Assembly: GCA_965242915.1 (NCBI GenBank)
Contig: CBDETN010000024.1
Span: forward strand, 110,706 to 174,705
Origin: CAJXII01 sp965242915
GTDB taxonomy: Bacteria > Campylobacterota > Campylobacteria > Campylobacterales > Arcobacteraceae
DNA: 64,000 nt
Direction of reading: 5' to 3'
Below, in pieces: positions 28,798-37,747 of this stretch. The position numbers and the translations under genes were made by a program. The first letter of the stretch is position 1. Every line of letters begins with the position of its first letter. The notes below the pieces were generated by a model. That model was not told where the DNA came from, ran no database searches, and saw only the letters and a program-made list of their open reading frames with translations.

Positions 28798-29537
28798 GTG
28801 TAACAATCCTTACAAAAGATTCAACAAAATATATTAAAGAGTGTTTGGAAGCTTTAGTAAAATTTGATGAAGTTATTATACTTGACAACGGCTCTACTGA
28901 TGATACTATGGAAAAAGCAAAGAACTTTAAAAATGTAAAAATTTATGAAAATGAATTTATAGGTTTTGGAGCATTAAAGAATTTGGCGATTTCAAAAACT
29001 GCAAACAGTTGGATTTTCTCTGTAGATAGTGATGAGATAATAAGCACAAAATTAGTTGAAGAGATTTTGACTTTAGATTTAGATAACACAAAAGTATATT
29101 CTATTTTAAGAGACAATTATTATAATAAAAAGTTGGTTAAATGTTGCGGCTGGGATAACGACTGGGTAAATAGACTTTTTAATAAAAATACTACAAAATT
29201 CAATGACAAACAAGTCCATGAAAGCTTAATCTTAAATGATAATATCAAATTAGAGAAGTTAAAAAACAGTTTTAAACATTACTCTTTTGATGAGGCTTCA
29301 CAACTGCTTCACAAGATGGATAAATACTCAACACTTTATGCGTCAGAGCATAAAGGCATTAAATCATCATCACCGGTAAAAGCACTTTTTAGGAGTATGT
29401 TTTCATTTATTAAAAACTATTTTTTTCAAAAAGGATTTTTATGTGGTTACGAAGGATTGATAATCTCCATTTCAAATGCAAATGGTGTGTTTTATAAATA
29501 TATAAAATTGTATGAAACAAATAAAAATGACAAATAA
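28782..29537 (+). CDS. Family 2 glycosyltransferase (WaaE/KdtX-like)
   Basis: A GT-A enzyme of 251 residues. VTILTKDSTKYIKECLEAL opens the fold, ILDNGSTDDT follows, and the metal-binding DSDE is at about residue 83-86. The pattern of GFGALKNLAIS and later WVNRLFNK is that of the WaaE/KdtX group, which adds a beta-1,4-glucose to the first heptose. The acceptor is inferred from the neighbours only. Confidence 0.8.
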   Translation: MYNKISVTILTKDSTKYIKECLEALVKFDEVIILDNGSTDDTMEKAKNFKNVKIYENEFIGFGALKNLAISKTANSWIFSVDSDEIISTKLVEEILTLDLDNTKVYSILRDNYYNKKLVKCCGWDNDWVNRLFNKNTTKFNDKQVHESLILNDNIKLEKLKNSFKHYSFDEASQLLHKMDKYSTLYASEHKGIKSSSPVKALFRSMFSFIKNYFFQKGFLCGYEGLIISISNANGVFYKYIKLYETNKNDK

Positions 29538-30492
29538 AACAATATTTATAATTGGTGGAGCAGGGTATATTGGTTCACATATGGTAAAGCAAGCACATCT
29601 TGCAGGTCATACAATAATAACATTAGATAATCTATCAACAGGTTATAAAGATGCTGTAAAGTATGGGAAATTTGAATACTGTGATATACACGATATAGAT
29701 AAATTAAATAAACTTTTTATTCAATACTCTCCAGATGCAGTAATGCATTTTAGTGCATTTTCTCTTGTTGAAGAATCTATAAATAATCCATATAAGTATT
29801 ATCATAATAATGTATCAGGCACTCTAAACTTATTAAAAGTAATGATTGATAATGATTGTAAAAACTTAATTTTTAGTTCAACAGCAGCAGTATTTGGTAA
29901 TCCTAAATATACACCTATAGATGAAATACATCCGAAAAATCCTATAAATCCATATGGTAAATCAAAACTAATGATAGAGCAAATATTAGAAGATTTTGAT
30001 ACTGCTTATGGACTTAAATATGTAATATTTAGATATTTTAATGCAACTGGACGTGACCTAGATGGTGAATTAAGTGAAAGACATGACCCTGAAACACATT
30101 TATTGCCAATTATAATGCAAGCGGTAAGAGGTGAGAGGGAATCTATAAGTATATATGGTACAGATTATGATACTCTTGATGGAACATGTGTAAGAGATTA
30201 TATACATGTAAATGATTTAACACAAGCTCATTTAAGAGGATTAGACTATCTTATGAGGGCAGGTTCATTAATAAGTAAAGTATACAATCTAGGTAATGGA
30301 AATGGCTTTAGTGTAAAAGAAGTGGTATCAAAAGTAAAAGATATTACAAAAGTAGACTTTAAAGTAAAAGAAGAATCAAGAAGAGTAGGTGATCCGGCTG
30401 TACTAATTGCAAGTAGTACAAAAGTTACAAAAGAGCTAGGACTGAAACTAGAGTTTAAAAGAATAGATGATATCATAAAGACATTGGTATAA
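29527..30492 (+). CDS. galE: UDP-glucose 4-epimerase
   Basis: Interconverts UDP-glucose and UDP-galactose for lipooligosaccharide assembly. The extended SDR signature GGAGYIGSH lies near the N-terminus, and the catalytic YGKSK has Tyr and Lys four residues apart (148 and 152 when counted from the upstream ATG at 29512). SSTAAVFG, and RDYIHVNDL near the substrate site, are also present. I choose the ATG at 29527 (TNKTIF...) because it sits close to the fold start; the upstream ATG adds five residues. Neither has a strong ribosome site, so coupling to the preceding gene is likely. Confidence 0.9.
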   Translation: MTNKTIFIIGGAGYIGSHMVKQAHLAGHTIITLDNLSTGYKDAVKYGKFEYCDIHDIDKLNKLFIQYSPDAVMHFSAFSLVEESINNPYKYYHNNVSGTLNLLKVMIDNDCKNLIFSSTAAVFGNPKYTPIDEIHPKNPINPYGKSKLMIEQILEDFDTAYGLKYVIFRYFNATGRDLDGELSERHDPETHLLPIIMQAVRGERESISIYGTDYDTLDGTCVRDYIHVNDLTQAHLRGLDYLMRAGSLISKVYNLGNGNGFSVKEVVSKVKDITKVDFKVKEESRRVGDPAVLIASSTKVTKELGLKLEFKRIDDIIKTLV

Positions 30493-30497
30493 ATATA

Positions 30498-31280
30498 ATG
30501 AACTGCAGTTTAATAATAACTACCTATAACTGGAAAGAGGCACTTGAATTAGTTATTTTAAGTGCTTTAAATCAAAGTATATTACCAAATGAAATAATTA
30601 TAGCTGATGATGGTAGTAAAGAAGATGCTAAACAATTAATAGATGCTATGTCTATTAATTCAAAAGTGCCGATTATTCATTCATGGCAAAAAGATGATGG
30701 ATTTAGACTAGCGGCATCAAGAAATAAAGCTATTTTTAAATCAAAGTATGAATATATCATTGTGATAGATGGTGATATGATAATAGATAAAAATTTCATA
30801 AAAGATCATAATAATTGTGCAGCTAAAGGTCTCTATATACAAGGAAGTAGAGTTCTGTTGCAAAATAATTTATCAAAGAAAATATTAGAAAATAAATTAT
30901 TTCAAAAACCATCATTTTTCTCATCTCAAGTAAAAAATAAACAAAATATGTTTTATATCCCTTTTTTAACTAATATTATTTGTAATAATTCTAATCAAGA
31001 ATTAAAAAGAATTAGAGGTTGTAATTTTTCTTTATTTAAAGAAGATATTATAAAGGTAAATGGTTTTAATGAAGATTTTATAACATGGGGAAAAGAAGAT
31101 AGTGAGTTTGTTAAGAGATTATATAATATTGGCATAAAACGGAAAAATCTTAAATTTGCAGGTATACAATATCATTTATATCATCCTGAAGGTAATGCTA
31201 GCAATAACAATATTGATATTTTAAATCATACTATTAAAAATAAATTGAAATGGTGTGAAAATGGGATTAATAAATATTAA
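30498..31280 (+). CDS. Family 2 glycosyltransferase with galactosyltransferase-type C-terminus
   Basis: A GT-A enzyme of 260 residues. It opens with LIITTYNWKEALELVILSAL, has ADDGSKED, and the metal-binding DGD in IDGDMII. The C-terminal RGCNFSLFKEDIIKVNGFNE and WGKEDSEFVKRL belong to the Glyco_transf_7C type, where WGxED marks the active site. The preceding galE makes UDP-galactose a plausible donor. It ends 5 bases before the convergent deacetylase. Confidence 0.8.
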   Translation: MNCSLIITTYNWKEALELVILSALNQSILPNEIIIADDGSKEDAKQLIDAMSINSKVPIIHSWQKDDGFRLAASRNKAIFKSKYEYIIVIDGDMIIDKNFIKDHNNCAAKGLYIQGSRVLLQNNLSKKILENKLFQKPSFFSSQVKNKQNMFYIPFLTNIICNNSNQELKRIRGCNFSLFKEDIIKVNGFNEDFITWGKEDSEFVKRLYNIGIKRKNLKFAGIQYHLYHPEGNASNNNIDILNHTIKNKLKWCENGINKY

Positions 31281-31285
31281 AATAT

Positions 31286-32011
31286 CTATTCTCTTTTATC
31301 TTCATATTTAGTAAGTAACTTTAATAAAAAAAGATGTGGTAAAGTACGATAATTTACTGGTATTCTAAGAAGTTCTAACATATCAGTCTGTATTGTATTT
31401 CGACCTCTTTTCATAGTTGTTGAAGTTTGATAACCAGCTTTTCTAACTAATTCTGCACTAGTGTCATTATAAATACCAAAAGGATAGCAAAAGTCATCAA
31501 CTTTACAATTAAATTTTTTTTCTAGATTAATTTTACATTTTTCAATTTCTTCTTTAGCTAAATCTGGATTAGACTCAATTAGATTAATATGATTTTGTGT
31601 ATGTGAACCAATATCCATACCAGTACCTATCCATTCTTTAATCTGGATATCTGTCATAAGTGGTCGTTGCGTGATACCTAGCTTTTCATCCCAATTATTT
31701 GTTTGTCCTATTTTATCACTTACAATATAACAAGTTGCACTAAATCCATATTTTTTTAATACAGGAGCTACATTTGTTAAATTATTTTGATATCCATCAT
31801 CAAAAGTTAGCCCTACAACTTTACCTTGTTTTTCACCATTTAAATATGGAGTCAATTCTCTCATACTTAAACCCTTATATCCTAATATTTTTAAAAGCCA
31901 CATTTGTAACTTAAAATTTAGAGGATGTACATGTAAACTTCGCATAACAGTTGATTTTGGCATAGCTTCAATACTATGGTACATAAATATTGGAATCTTT
32001 TGATTTACCAT
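31286..32011 (-). CDS. Polysaccharide deacetylase family protein (NodB homology)
   Basis: A 241-residue carbohydrate esterase family 4 protein. Motif 1 TFDDGY puts the metal/catalytic Asp pair at 71-72. Motif 2 GSHTQNH gives the metal ligands His137 and His141. No signal peptide is visible, so it probably acts in the cytoplasm on a lipid-linked or nucleotide sugar, as LOS-linked deacetylases do. It overlaps the glycosyltransferase gene upstream by 7 bases. Confidence 0.82.
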   Translation of the reverse strand: MVNQKIPIFMYHSIEAMPKSTVMRSLHVHPLNFKLQMWLLKILGYKGLSMRELTPYLNGEKQGKVVGLTFDDGYQNNLTNVAPVLKKYGFSATCYIVSDKIGQTNNWDEKLGITQRPLMTDIQIKEWIGTGMDIGSHTQNHINLIESNPDLAKEEIEKCKINLEKKFNCKVDDFCYPFGIYNDTSAELVRKAGYQTSTTMKRGRNTIQTDMLELLRIPVNYRTLPHLFLLKLLTKYEDKRE

Positions 32012-32865
32012 AAGCTTTCACCCGTAGTAAATAATTTTTTTAATCGTTGTGTAATAATAGTACCAATAGGTCTAGTAATTTTAGTTTTACTTGCTTTTTT
32101 TATTTGTTCTTCTAATGGTAAGTTACTATACTCTTTAAAAAAATTAATTAATATTTTTTTAGCATATTCCATTTTTGCAGATGTTGAGTATAGATTTATT
32201 AATTTTTTACCAGAAACCAAATTATATTCCTTGGATAAACTTTCAGCCAATGAAAATTGCTCAACTGTATGTGAAGGAACCATTTCAATAAATTTAAGCA
32301 TTAATTTATCAGCAAAGTCTATATTATGTTTCATACTTACAGTTATTCCAACTATTGCAGAACCCCACATTGCAGAAGTTTTTGATAAGGTATATGTATA
32401 GTTTTCAATTGGAATATTAATATTATTTAGTGAATCTACATAGGCTTTATATCTTTTCTTTTGATAAATTAATCCTTCTTTTACATAAAGCAATGCTTGA
32501 TTACTATTAATTAAATCAAATAAATCTAAAGGTGATTTTTTAAAATAACTATCAGCATCAATATATAAGACTTTATCTTCTTCATTTAATTTAAGATATT
32601 CTAGAATAAATTTCAATCCTCTATTTTTAATCCTAAAATGATATTTATTATTTAATGACCATTCATCTTTTTGTTCTTGTGTTATTGGTATTACTTTAAT
32701 AGGGTAGGAACTAAATTCTTCAGGCTTTTCAGACAACACTACAATATTAATTTTATCTTCTTGTGATATAAAATTCATTAATGATAAAATACTGAACTTA
32801 ACACTTTTATAATACATAGGATCAGTACCATACACAATATATAGTAAAGTTTTACTACCACTCAT
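32005..32865 (-). CDS. Probable GT-A glycosyltransferase (family 8-like)
   Basis: A 286-residue protein that opens with LLYIVYGTDPMYYKSVKFSI, like nucleotide-sugar glycosyltransferases. It carries a DxD metal motif in YIDADSYFK (about residues 98-106). The remaining sequence is AT-rich in codon use and not closely recognisable. It pairs with the deacetylase, so the two probably modify a surface glycan. Its promoter must lie in the short stretch 32866-32947, next to the IS end. Confidence 0.65.
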   Translation of the reverse strand: MSGSKTLLYIVYGTDPMYYKSVKFSILSLMNFISQEDKINIVVLSEKPEEFSSYPIKVIPITQEQKDEWSLNNKYHFRIKNRGLKFILEYLKLNEEDKVLYIDADSYFKKSPLDLFDLINSNQALLYVKEGLIYQKKRYKAYVDSLNNINIPIENYTYTLSKTSAMWGSAIVGITVSMKHNIDFADKLMLKFIEMVPSHTVEQFSLAESLSKEYNLVSGKKLINLYSTSAKMEYAKKILINFFKEYSNLPLEEQIKKASKTKITRPIGTIITQRLKKLFTTGESLW

Positions 32866-32947
32866 TTTCTATCTTTCCATACTTTAATATATAGTAGGGT
32901 ATCATATTAAAGATTAAACCATAGGAAAGTTAATGACGGATAGTGCA

Positions 32948-32979
32948 TGATCTGTCAACCCTATATCATACTAAGAACT
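32948..32979 (+). repeat. IS3 left terminal inverted repeat
   Basis: Begins TGATCTG and includes TCATACTAAGAACT. It matches the reverse complement of 34204-34235 at 26 of 32 positions. This is the end beyond the orfB stop. Confidence 0.88.
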
Positions 32980-32986
32980 ATAAATT

Positions 32987-33835
32987 CTAAGCAACCATTT
33001 CATTTTGTAACATTAACTCTTCAAACTCAACTGGTGAATAATTATTATTTGCACTATGCATTCTTTGTCTATTGTAATATACTTCTATATATTCAAATAT
33101 AGATTGATTAGCTTTTGATTTAGTTTCATAAATCTCATGATGAGTAAGTTCAGTTTTTAATGTATGGAAAAAACTTTCAGCAACTGCATTATCCCAACAA
33201 TTACCTTTTCTACTCATACTTTGTATAATTCCATTTTCTTCTAATAAATCTTTATGAGAGTAAGATGCATACTGACTACCTCTATCTGTATGCCATATTA
33301 AACCTTTTGGTGGATTTCTATTTTTTAATGCCATAATGAGGGCATCATTAACTAAATCTACTTTCATAGTATCATCCATTGACCAACCAACAACTCTTCT
33401 TGAATATAAATCTATTACAGTTGCAAGATATAGCCATCCTTCTGATGTTGGAATATATGTTATATCTCCCACATATTTTTCATCAGGGGCTGAAGCATAA
33501 AAATCTCTATTTAAAATATTAGGTGCTACAGGTAAATTATGATTTGAATCTGTTGTATTAACTTTAAATCTTTTCTTTTTATTTGCTACAAGATTTAAAT
33601 CTTTCATAATATTTCCAATTCGTCTTCTTGAAACAATAAGCCCATATAATCGCTCTAGTTTATCTTTTAGCCGTCTTGTACCATATTTGCATCTACTTTG
33701 AATAAATATAATCTCTATTAACTCATTAAGTTTATCATCTACTGTTTTAACTATACATCCATTATTAATCCAATGATAATAACTTGAAATATCTACTTTT
33801 AATATTTTGCACATTAGATTTTTATTGAAGTTCAT
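32987..33835 (-). CDS. IS3-family transposase OrfB (DDE integrase domain)
   Basis: The 282-residue catalytic half of the transposase. The DDE triad is visible: Asp in YVGDITYIP, Asp in IWHTDRGSQYAS, and Glu in NAVAESFFHTLKTEL, with the usual spacing near 35 residues between the last two. The N-terminal HTH_21-like part (KILKVDISSYYHW onward) is present. The frame is open upstream of the ATG back into orfA in the -1 frame, so OrfB is probably made mainly as an OrfAB fusion. Confidence 0.92.
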   Translation of the reverse strand: MNFNKNLMCKILKVDISSYYHWINNGCIVKTVDDKLNELIEIIFIQSRCKYGTRRLKDKLERLYGLIVSRRRIGNIMKDLNLVANKKKRFKVNTTDSNHNLPVAPNILNRDFYASAPDEKYVGDITYIPTSEGWLYLATVIDLYSRRVVGWSMDDTMKVDLVNDALIMALKNRNPPKGLIWHTDRGSQYASYSHKDLLEENGIIQSMSRKGNCWDNAVAESFFHTLKTELTHHEIYETKSKANQSIFEYIEVYYNRQRMHSANNNYSPVEFEELMLQNEMVA

Positions 33836-33861
33836 TTTATTATCTTTTATCCAGGTATACT

Positions 33862-34176
33862 TTATTGAACTTCTTTCGCAAAGTATACTGCTGCTTTTTT
33901 TAATATATCACGCTCCTGCCTAAGTAGTTTAGTTTCTCTTCTTAGCCTTTTATTCTCTTGTTCTAAAGTTTCTTTGGGAGTTTTGACTATAGATTTAGTT
34001 AAATCTTGATTGGCCTTTTTATATTCATTCATCCAATTATAAATTGTCTTAGGATTTACATCTAAATCTTTAGCAATTTTTAGAACTAAATCACCACTAT
34101 TTAAAACCAACTGTATTGTTGAATCTCTAAACTCTCTTGTATATTGACTATTTTTCATATTTTCTACTTTCTTCAT
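33862..34176 (-). CDS. IS3-family transposase OrfA (helix-turn-helix)
   Basis: A 104-residue DNA-binding protein with an N-terminal helix-turn-helix (YTREFRDSTIQLVLNSG to WMNEYKKA). A leucine-zipper-like coiled coil of Leu, Glu and Arg follows (about residues 65-95). A second Met at residue 7 may be the true start. Seven A residues near the end (plus strand T run 33895-33901, within codons TTA AAA AAA) give a -1 frameshift site. Shifting there reads through SSILCERSS into OrfB with no stop. Confidence 0.9.
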   Translation of the reverse strand: MKKVENMKNSQYTREFRDSTIQLVLNSGDLVLKIAKDLDVNPKTIYNWMNEYKKANQDLTKSIVKTPKETLEQENKRLRRETKLLRQERDILKKAAVYFAKEVQ

Positions 34177-34203
34177 ACTTTTATTTTAACTTAGATTTAT
34201 TTA

Positions 34204-34235
34204 AGTTCTAAGTATGAATTAGTGTAGCCAGATCA
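34204..34235 (-). repeat. IS3 right terminal inverted repeat
   Basis: Read on the minus strand it begins TGATCTGG and includes TCATACTTAGAACT, matching the left end. It lies upstream of orfA and so overlaps the transposase promoter region. Confidence 0.88.
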
Positions 34236-34259
34236 CACAGTTTATTTTACACTCTCGAA

Positions 34260-34793
34260 CTAACTCTCTTCGTTCATTGTAAATCTAGTAGCTAAAACAG
34301 CTACTGGTACAATTATAAATCCAATTAAATATGAAATTGGTTCAAGCAAATCATTATTATTCAAATAGAAAAAACCAGTAACTAAACCACCATAACCAGC
34401 TAATCTGTAAAAAGATGATGCACCGCCAATACTTTGAAATGTATTTTTAACAGTATTCTGGTTTTTTAATTTTTTCTTTTCTTCAAGAAATATCTCTTTT
34501 ACTTCTTCTTTATTTAACTCTTTCTCATTAATTTCACATTCACTATATAAATCAAACGGGTCATCAAGACGGTCAATAGTATCGGGAGTATCTGCCATTA
34601 ATTCTGGATCAAGATTTTCCACTCTTTTTTCTATATTTCTTTTATATCCCAAATAAGAACCAATGGTGATAAGTAAGGAACTTGCAAATGCAACTTGAGT
34701 ATTTAAAAGCCAAGTTGTATTTCCTTGAAGAAGACAAAAAAGTATCACTCCAAAATCAACAATTAAAAAAACTTTAGCAAATTTTTTAATCAT
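34260..34793 (-). CDS. Membrane protein of unknown function
   Basis: Two hydrophobic spans near the N-terminus (residues about 5-45), an acidic charged middle (with DPELMADTPDTIDRLDDPFD), and two more spans at the end (about residues 125-170). I take the ATG at 34793 (IKKFAKVF...), which overlaps the atpZ-like stop by 8 bases; an upstream ATG at 34817 would add eight residues. I do not recognise the family. It is the last gene of the hemL-atpZ unit, just before the IS end. Confidence 0.65.
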   Translation of the reverse strand: MIKKFAKVFLIVDFGVILFCLLQGNTTWLLNTQVAFASSLLITIGSYLGYKRNIEKRVENLDPELMADTPDTIDRLDDPFDLYSECEINEKELNKEEVKEIFLEEKKKLKNQNTVKNTFQSIGGASSFYRLAGYGGLVTGFFYLNNNDLLEPISYLIGFIIVPVAVLATRFTMNEES

Positions 34794-35091
34794 CGTCTTC
34801 TTCGTCTTTAACTCCATTTTTCATTCCATATGTATATTTAGGGTCATGTGCCAGTTTATCTAAATCTTTTTTTATTTTATCGTAAGCTTTTTTTACATTT
34901 AATACAGCAGCTGCAACTCCCCAAAATACACCAAGCCATAAAGTCCAAGTATATCCTGTCCACTCTTTTAACAACAGCCCTATTCCTACTCCAAAAAGTA
35001 CAGCTACAGTAATAGAAATACCCAAAGACATATTGTCCAAAGCTTGTAGCTTTCCTTGATGTTTGGGTTTGTCTTTAATCTCTTCACTCAT
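34786..35091 (-). CDS. AtpZ/AtpI-like membrane protein
   Basis: A 101-residue protein with two membrane helices (about residues 25-42 and 50-68) separated by a short LLKEWTGYTWT loop, and a charged acidic C-terminal tail. This is the AtpZ/AtpI pattern linked to ATP synthase assembly or Mg2+ handling. No ATP synthase genes are adjacent, so the assignment rests on the fold pattern. It starts one base after hemL ends. Confidence 0.7.
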   Translation of the reverse strand: MSEEIKDKPKHQGKLQALDNMSLGISITVAVLFGVGIGLLLKEWTGYTWTLWLGVFWGVAAAVLNVKKAYDKIKKDLDKLAHDPKYTYGMKNGVKDEEDDD

Positions 35092-35092
35092 A

Positions 35093-36373
35093 TTATAAGT
35101 TAGCCATCACTTCGCTTGCAGCTTTTATTGCAGCATCAATATCATCATCAGTCATAGTATCACAGATAAATCCAGCTTCATACTGACTACAAGCAAAATA
35201 AAAACCTTTTTTTAACATCTCATGATGAAAAAGTGAAAATCTATCAAAATCACACTTCCCTACTTCTTTCATATTTACAGGCATTGTCTCACAGAAGAAA
35301 AATCCAAACATACTACCTCTTGTGTCTACTTGAAGCGGTATATTATGTTTTGCTGCTACTTCTTTTAAACCAGTTGTTAATCTAACTGCTTTTGCATTTA
35401 ATCTGTTGTAGATATCTTTATCCGCCTTTAATTTTTGTAATGATTTAAGACCTGCCGCCATAGCTACAGGATTTCCACTTAAAGTTCCAGCTTGATAAAT
35501 CTTACCTTCAGGGCTTAATTGTCCCATAATCTCATTCCTCGCTGCAAAAGCACCCACAGGCATACCGGCACCGATAACTTTACCAAATGTCACAATATCA
35601 GGAGTTGTCTCAACTATCCCGCTAGCACCTTTTAAACTTGCTCTAAATCCAGTCATAACTTCATCAAAGATTAATAACGCACCATGTTTATCACAAAGTT
35701 CTCTACAAGTTTTTAGAAATTCTTCAGATGCCGGTACTAATCCCATATTTCCGGCAATTGGTTCAATAATAATACAAGCTATATCAGAAGATTCATCAAA
35801 ACATTTTTTAAGCTGTTCAATATTGTTATATTCACTTAATATTGTATGTTTAACTAAATCAGCAGGAACACCTGGACTACTAGGTGCTCCAAAAGTTGCC
35901 ATACCGCTGCCTGCGCTTACAAGAAGTGAATCGCTGTGCCCGTGATAACAACCTTCAAATTTAACAATATCATCACGAGAAGTTACTCCTCGCGCTAATC
36001 TAATAGCACTCATCACAGCTTCAGTACCGGAGCTGACAAATCTAACTTTATCTATATTGTCAAACATCTCAACGATCTCTTCTGCCAGTTTAGTTTCAAG
36101 CTCAGTCGGTGCTCCAAAAGAAAGCCCTTGTTTTACTGTATCAATTACAACTTCTTCAATATCTTTGTCACAATGACCAAATATAAGTGGTCCCCAACTT
36201 TGAACAAAATCAAGGTATCTGTTACCATCAATATCTATTAAGTAACTCCCCTCCCCTTTTTGAATAAACGGAGGTGTCCCTTTAACACCTCTAAAACTTC
36301 TTACAGGAGAATCAACACCACCGGGAATCACACACTTTGCTTCTTTGAAAGCATCAGTACTTTTATCAAACAT
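35093..36373 (-). CDS. hemL: Glutamate-1-semialdehyde 2,1-aminomutase
   Basis: A PLP enzyme converting glutamate-1-semialdehyde to 5-aminolevulinate in the C5 haem pathway. The 426 residues show the start IPGGVDSPVRSF, FVSSGTEAVMSAIRLAR, the cofactor Asp in IFDEVMTGFR, and the Schiff-base Lys265 in VTFGKVIGAGMP. All key residues are intact. It starts 20 bases beyond the broken histidine kinase, whose promoter may still drive it. Confidence 0.96.
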   Translation of the reverse strand: MFDKSTDAFKEAKCVIPGGVDSPVRSFRGVKGTPPFIQKGEGSYLIDIDGNRYLDFVQSWGPLIFGHCDKDIEEVVIDTVKQGLSFGAPTELETKLAEEIVEMFDNIDKVRFVSSGTEAVMSAIRLARGVTSRDDIVKFEGCYHGHSDSLLVSAGSGMATFGAPSSPGVPADLVKHTILSEYNNIEQLKKCFDESSDIACIIIEPIAGNMGLVPASEEFLKTCRELCDKHGALLIFDEVMTGFRASLKGASGIVETTPDIVTFGKVIGAGMPVGAFAARNEIMGQLSPEGKIYQAGTLSGNPVAMAAGLKSLQKLKADKDIYNRLNAKAVRLTTGLKEVAAKHNIPLQVDTRGSMFGFFFCETMPVNMKEVGKCDFDRFSLFHHEMLKKGFYFACSQYEAGFICDTMTDDDIDAAIKAASEVMANL

Positions 36374-36393
36374 TTACTATCCTATCTTTTTAT

Positions 36394-37683
36394 TTATTTA
36401 TATTGTACTATAAAACCACTTATTATGAAACAAGCACCATCATTTTGATTTTTAACTTCTATACTTACATCGTGTTCATTTATGATTTTCTTAGCAACAT
36501 TTAGCCCTATACCAATACCGGATGATTCTTTTGTACTTACAAATGGTTCAAATATTTTATCTTTAATTTCATTGGGTACTCCACCTGCATTATCTTGAAT
36601 TGTTATACATATCTCACCATTCTTATTAGATATATGTATATCAATTCTTCTATCATCAAAATTATCAATCTTTACTAATTCATCTAATGCATTATTGATA
36701 ATAATAGTCCAGACTTATTCTACTCTTTGTTTATGAATTGAAGCCATAAATTTTAATTTGTCTTTTTGTGATGTTTCTAATTTAAACAGTTCATTGTTTA
36801 TATATATTTTTGAGATAAGTTTAAATCGGTTGTATAGTATCCTCAAAGCAGTGATCAATGTATCATATATATTACAAATTTCTCGTATTAGGTGTAACTT
36901 GTGACACTTCTCTCATTGATTCTACAATAATACTCATTCTTTCTATTCCATCCATCACTTTTTGATTGTCATCTAAAAGTTGCTGTTTGAATTTATTTTC
37001 AGGCATATCTTTAAGATCGTACCTTGACATCTCTGTTGTTCCTTTTATATAAGTCAAAGGGGTATTTATTTCATGAGTAATACCTGCTGCCATTTGTCCT
37101 ATTACACTAAATTTTGTATTTTTATTGTATCTTTTTTATGTTTTATATGTTGTTTATCCAATTCTTTTAAGGCATCTGCTACTTTAAATTCCAATGTGTC
37201 ATTTAAATCTTTGATTTTTTTAGAATATTCCTTTAAAGCTCTATTTTTTTTAGTTAAGATAATCATAAATATTATACTTGACAGTATAAATGCAATAAAA
37301 ATATTAACCCATTTTTGATATAAATCATAAAAAGAATTTTGCTTATTTATTAAAATAGGATTTTTTAAAGATAAATCCTCTACTTTTATACCAAATTTTA
37401 TTAAGTTTTTAACATTTAGATAAACTTTATTTCCTTCTTTAAAATTAAAAGGAATATCTTCCATTAAAGTACCGGTTAAATATTTTATAACCTTTAAAGC
37501 AGCAATCTTCCCGGCACTTTCCCCATCTGTACAATCACCGCCGATTATATTTGTATTTGGTGTATCTATATATACATTTGTGTGTATTAGCATTTTTAGC
37601 GTTGAAGAGTATGAATTTATAATTAATATATTATTTGCAAATATATAAGTATTGAATAAAATTATTAAAAGTATTTTTTTCAT
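36394..37683 (-). pseudogene. Decayed sensor histidine kinase
   Basis: Remnant of a membrane histidine kinase read on the minus strand. The signal peptide and NNILIINSYSSTLK are joined abruptly to the end of a periplasmic substrate-binding-type domain, so most of the sensor is missing. A membrane span and coiled coil follow. The frame breaks near 37100-37115, just before KFSVIGQMAAGITHEINTPL (the His box). It shifts again near 36883 after VTPNTR. A stop at 36715-36717 interrupts before the ATPase domain, which still has NNALDEL, DNAGGVP and GIGIGL. The last codon is at 36394. At least two frameshifts, one nonsense codon and one large in-frame deletion show that it is not functional. Confidence 0.85.
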
Positions 37684-37747
37684 TTATAAAATTCCAACTT
37701 ATTTGAAGATTTAGTTTATCTAAAATAGAATTATACTATACTTTTTT

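Larger units (their letters stand above)
32948..34235 (-). mobile_element. IS3-family insertion sequence with intact ends
   Basis: The element is 1288 bp and carries two transposase frames on the minus strand. Its ends are imperfect inverted repeats starting TGATCTG: 32948-32979 and 34204-34235, identical at 26 of 32 positions. No matching 3-5 bp target duplication is seen (left flank ends GTGCA, right flank begins CACAG). It sits between a lipooligosaccharide glycosyltransferase and the membrane-protein/atpZ/hemL genes. Both frames and the frameshift site look intact, so it may be active. Confidence 0.9.

Noticed and set aside
31976..32401. Plus-strand 141-residue open frame across the deacetylase/glycosyltransferase junction
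   Set aside because: Antisense to two recognisable genes, with no domain and no ribosome site.
34228..34245. Target-site duplication of the IS3 element
   Set aside because: Flanking bases GTGCA and CACAG do not match in any 3-5 bp register at the chosen ends or one base either side.
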